From Amorphus coralli DSM 19760 (GTDB lineage: Bacteria > Pseudomonadota > Alphaproteobacteria > Rhizobiales > Amorphaceae), in the NCBI RefSeq assembly GCF_000374525.1, contig NZ_KB894570.1:744001-808000 (forward strand): a stretch of 64,000 bases of DNA. The letters are read 5' to 3'. The position numbers were made by a program, and so were the translations under genes. Numbering within the stretch: the first letter of the stretch is position 1; each line of letters starts with the position of its first letter. The notes beneath the pieces were generated by a model. The model had not been told where the DNA came from and searched no databases. It saw only the letters and a program-made list of their open reading frames with translations. Below, piece by piece: positions 63,462-64,000 of the stretch.

Positions 63462-64000
63462 ATGGAAACGCGCGCCAACTATGTTGCGGTGGGACTGTTC
63501 GTGCTGGTGGTGCTCACCGGAGCGCTCGGATTCGTCTACTGGCTCTATTCCACCGGCAACACGACCCAGCGCACCCCGATCGAAATCCTGTTCGACGATC
63601 CCGTCACCGGCCTGTCGGTCGGCAGCCCCGTCGTGTTCAACGGCATCCGCATCGGCGAGGTCTCGCAGCTCGGCTTCGTGAGCCCGGATTCGCCGACGGT
63701 GCTGGCCCGCGCGCAGGTCGATCGCAACGCGCCTCTGAAGACTGACACAAAGGCCGAACTCGGCGTGCAAGGCCTGACCGGCGTCTCCTATGTCTCGCTG
63801 TCCGGCGGCAAGCGTGATTCCCCGTCCCTCTTCGCCGGCGACGAGATTCCGGAGATCACCGCCCAGCGCTCGGCCATCCAGGACCTGCTGCAGGGCGCCC
63901 GCAGCATTCTGGAGAAGACCGACAGCACGATTGCGAACATCAATGCGCTGGTCGACGAGAACAAGGACAAGATCTCCCGCACCGTCTCCAACGTGGAGAC
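63462..64000 (+). CDS. mlaD: MlaD-family protein (MCE domain), cut by the window edge
   Basis: A membrane-anchored periplasmic protein that ferries phospholipids. The visible 179 codons give one N-terminal helix (YVAVGLFVLVVLTGALGFVY) and the MCE domain (IEILFDDPVTGLSVGSPVVF, NGIRIGEV, GVQGLTGVSYVSLSGG). A coiled-coil-like region follows (SIQDLLQGARSILEKTDST-like). The C-terminus lies beyond the right edge. Third gene of the mla operon. Confidence 0.93.
   Translation, partial: METRANYVAVGLFVLVVLTGALGFVYWLYSTGNTTQRTPIEILFDDPVTGLSVGSPVVFNGIRIGEVSQLGFVSPDSPTVLARAQVDRNAPLKTDTKAELGVQGLTGVSYVSLSGGKRDSPSLFAGDEIPEITAQRSAIQDLLQGARSILEKTDSTIANINALVDENKDKISRTVSNVE

Overview
The window is GC-rich (mid-to-high 60s percent by eye) and densely coded, with many ATGA start/stop overlaps and GTG/TTG starts. 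The gene content (TRAP, tripartite tricarboxylate and Liv-type transporters, an AapJQMP system, a ChrR/RpoE-type photo-oxidative stress block, an EcfG-type promoter, fused STAS-MlaE) points to an alphaproteobacterium, probably of the Hyphomicrobiales. Genus cannot be read from the sequence. I see no rRNA, tRNA, CRISPR array, insertion sequence or prophage.

Layout. 1-12.7 kb, minus strand: a TRAP transporter (dctPQM) followed by a gamma-glutamyltransferase cut by the left edge; then a branched-chain-amino-acid-type ABC operon (livK, livH, and one gene fusing livM-livG-livF) with a cytosine-deaminase-like amidohydrolase and an amidase. A TetR regulator diverges from livK. This looks like uptake and hydrolysis of an organic nitrogen compound. 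12.8-23.8 kb: two divergent operons around a candidate GntR operator. The left one holds a Gfo/Idh dehydrogenase, a GntR regulator and an isopropylmalate-dehydrogenase-like enzyme. The right one holds a tripartite tricarboxylate transporter (TctCBA), a small monooxygenase-like protein, an aldo/keto reductase, a lactonase-like metallo-hydrolase, a DUF1537 kinase (OtnK type), a class II aldolase/decarboxylase (OtnC type) and then methylglyoxal synthase. Together they read as catabolism of a four-carbon sugar acid to dihydroxyacetone phosphate.

24-36 kb: small exported or membrane proteins, three membrane-anchored alpha/beta hydrolases, a Tat-exported metallo-beta-lactamase-fold protein paired with a CobW GTPase, a tandem universal stress protein, and a SulP transporter followed by two copies of an unusual hairpin repeat. 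36-44.2 kb: a photo-oxidative stress block (photolyase, FAD oxidoreductase, DUF1365, cyclopropane-fatty-acid synthase, MFS; divergent SDR and ChrR) with two matching TGATCC-N18-TA promoters. 44.4-47.9 kb: cysteine synthase, AlaX editing protein, mercaptopyruvate sulfurtransferase and a hypothetical protein. 47.9-54.2 kb: general amino acid ABC transporter aapJQMP and cystathionine beta-lyase.

54.2-64 kb: lipid A/envelope glycosyltransfer genes (LpxB N-terminal-like protein, GT2, ArnT-like GT39), a calcineurin-like phosphoesterase, a threonine/serine dehydratase, a dgcA-dgcN pair for D-glutamate use, and the start of an Mla lipid transport operon running off the right edge. Two more copies of the hairpin repeat lie between the dehydratase and dgcA.

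The observations I rate highest are: the four-copy hairpin repeat whose core is constant while its outer arms differ but stay complementary; the four-carbon-acid cluster lacking the usual LtnD and OtnI but ending next to methylglyoxal synthase; an orphan ChrR lacking its zinc cysteines; and a LivM-LivG-LivF triple fusion.
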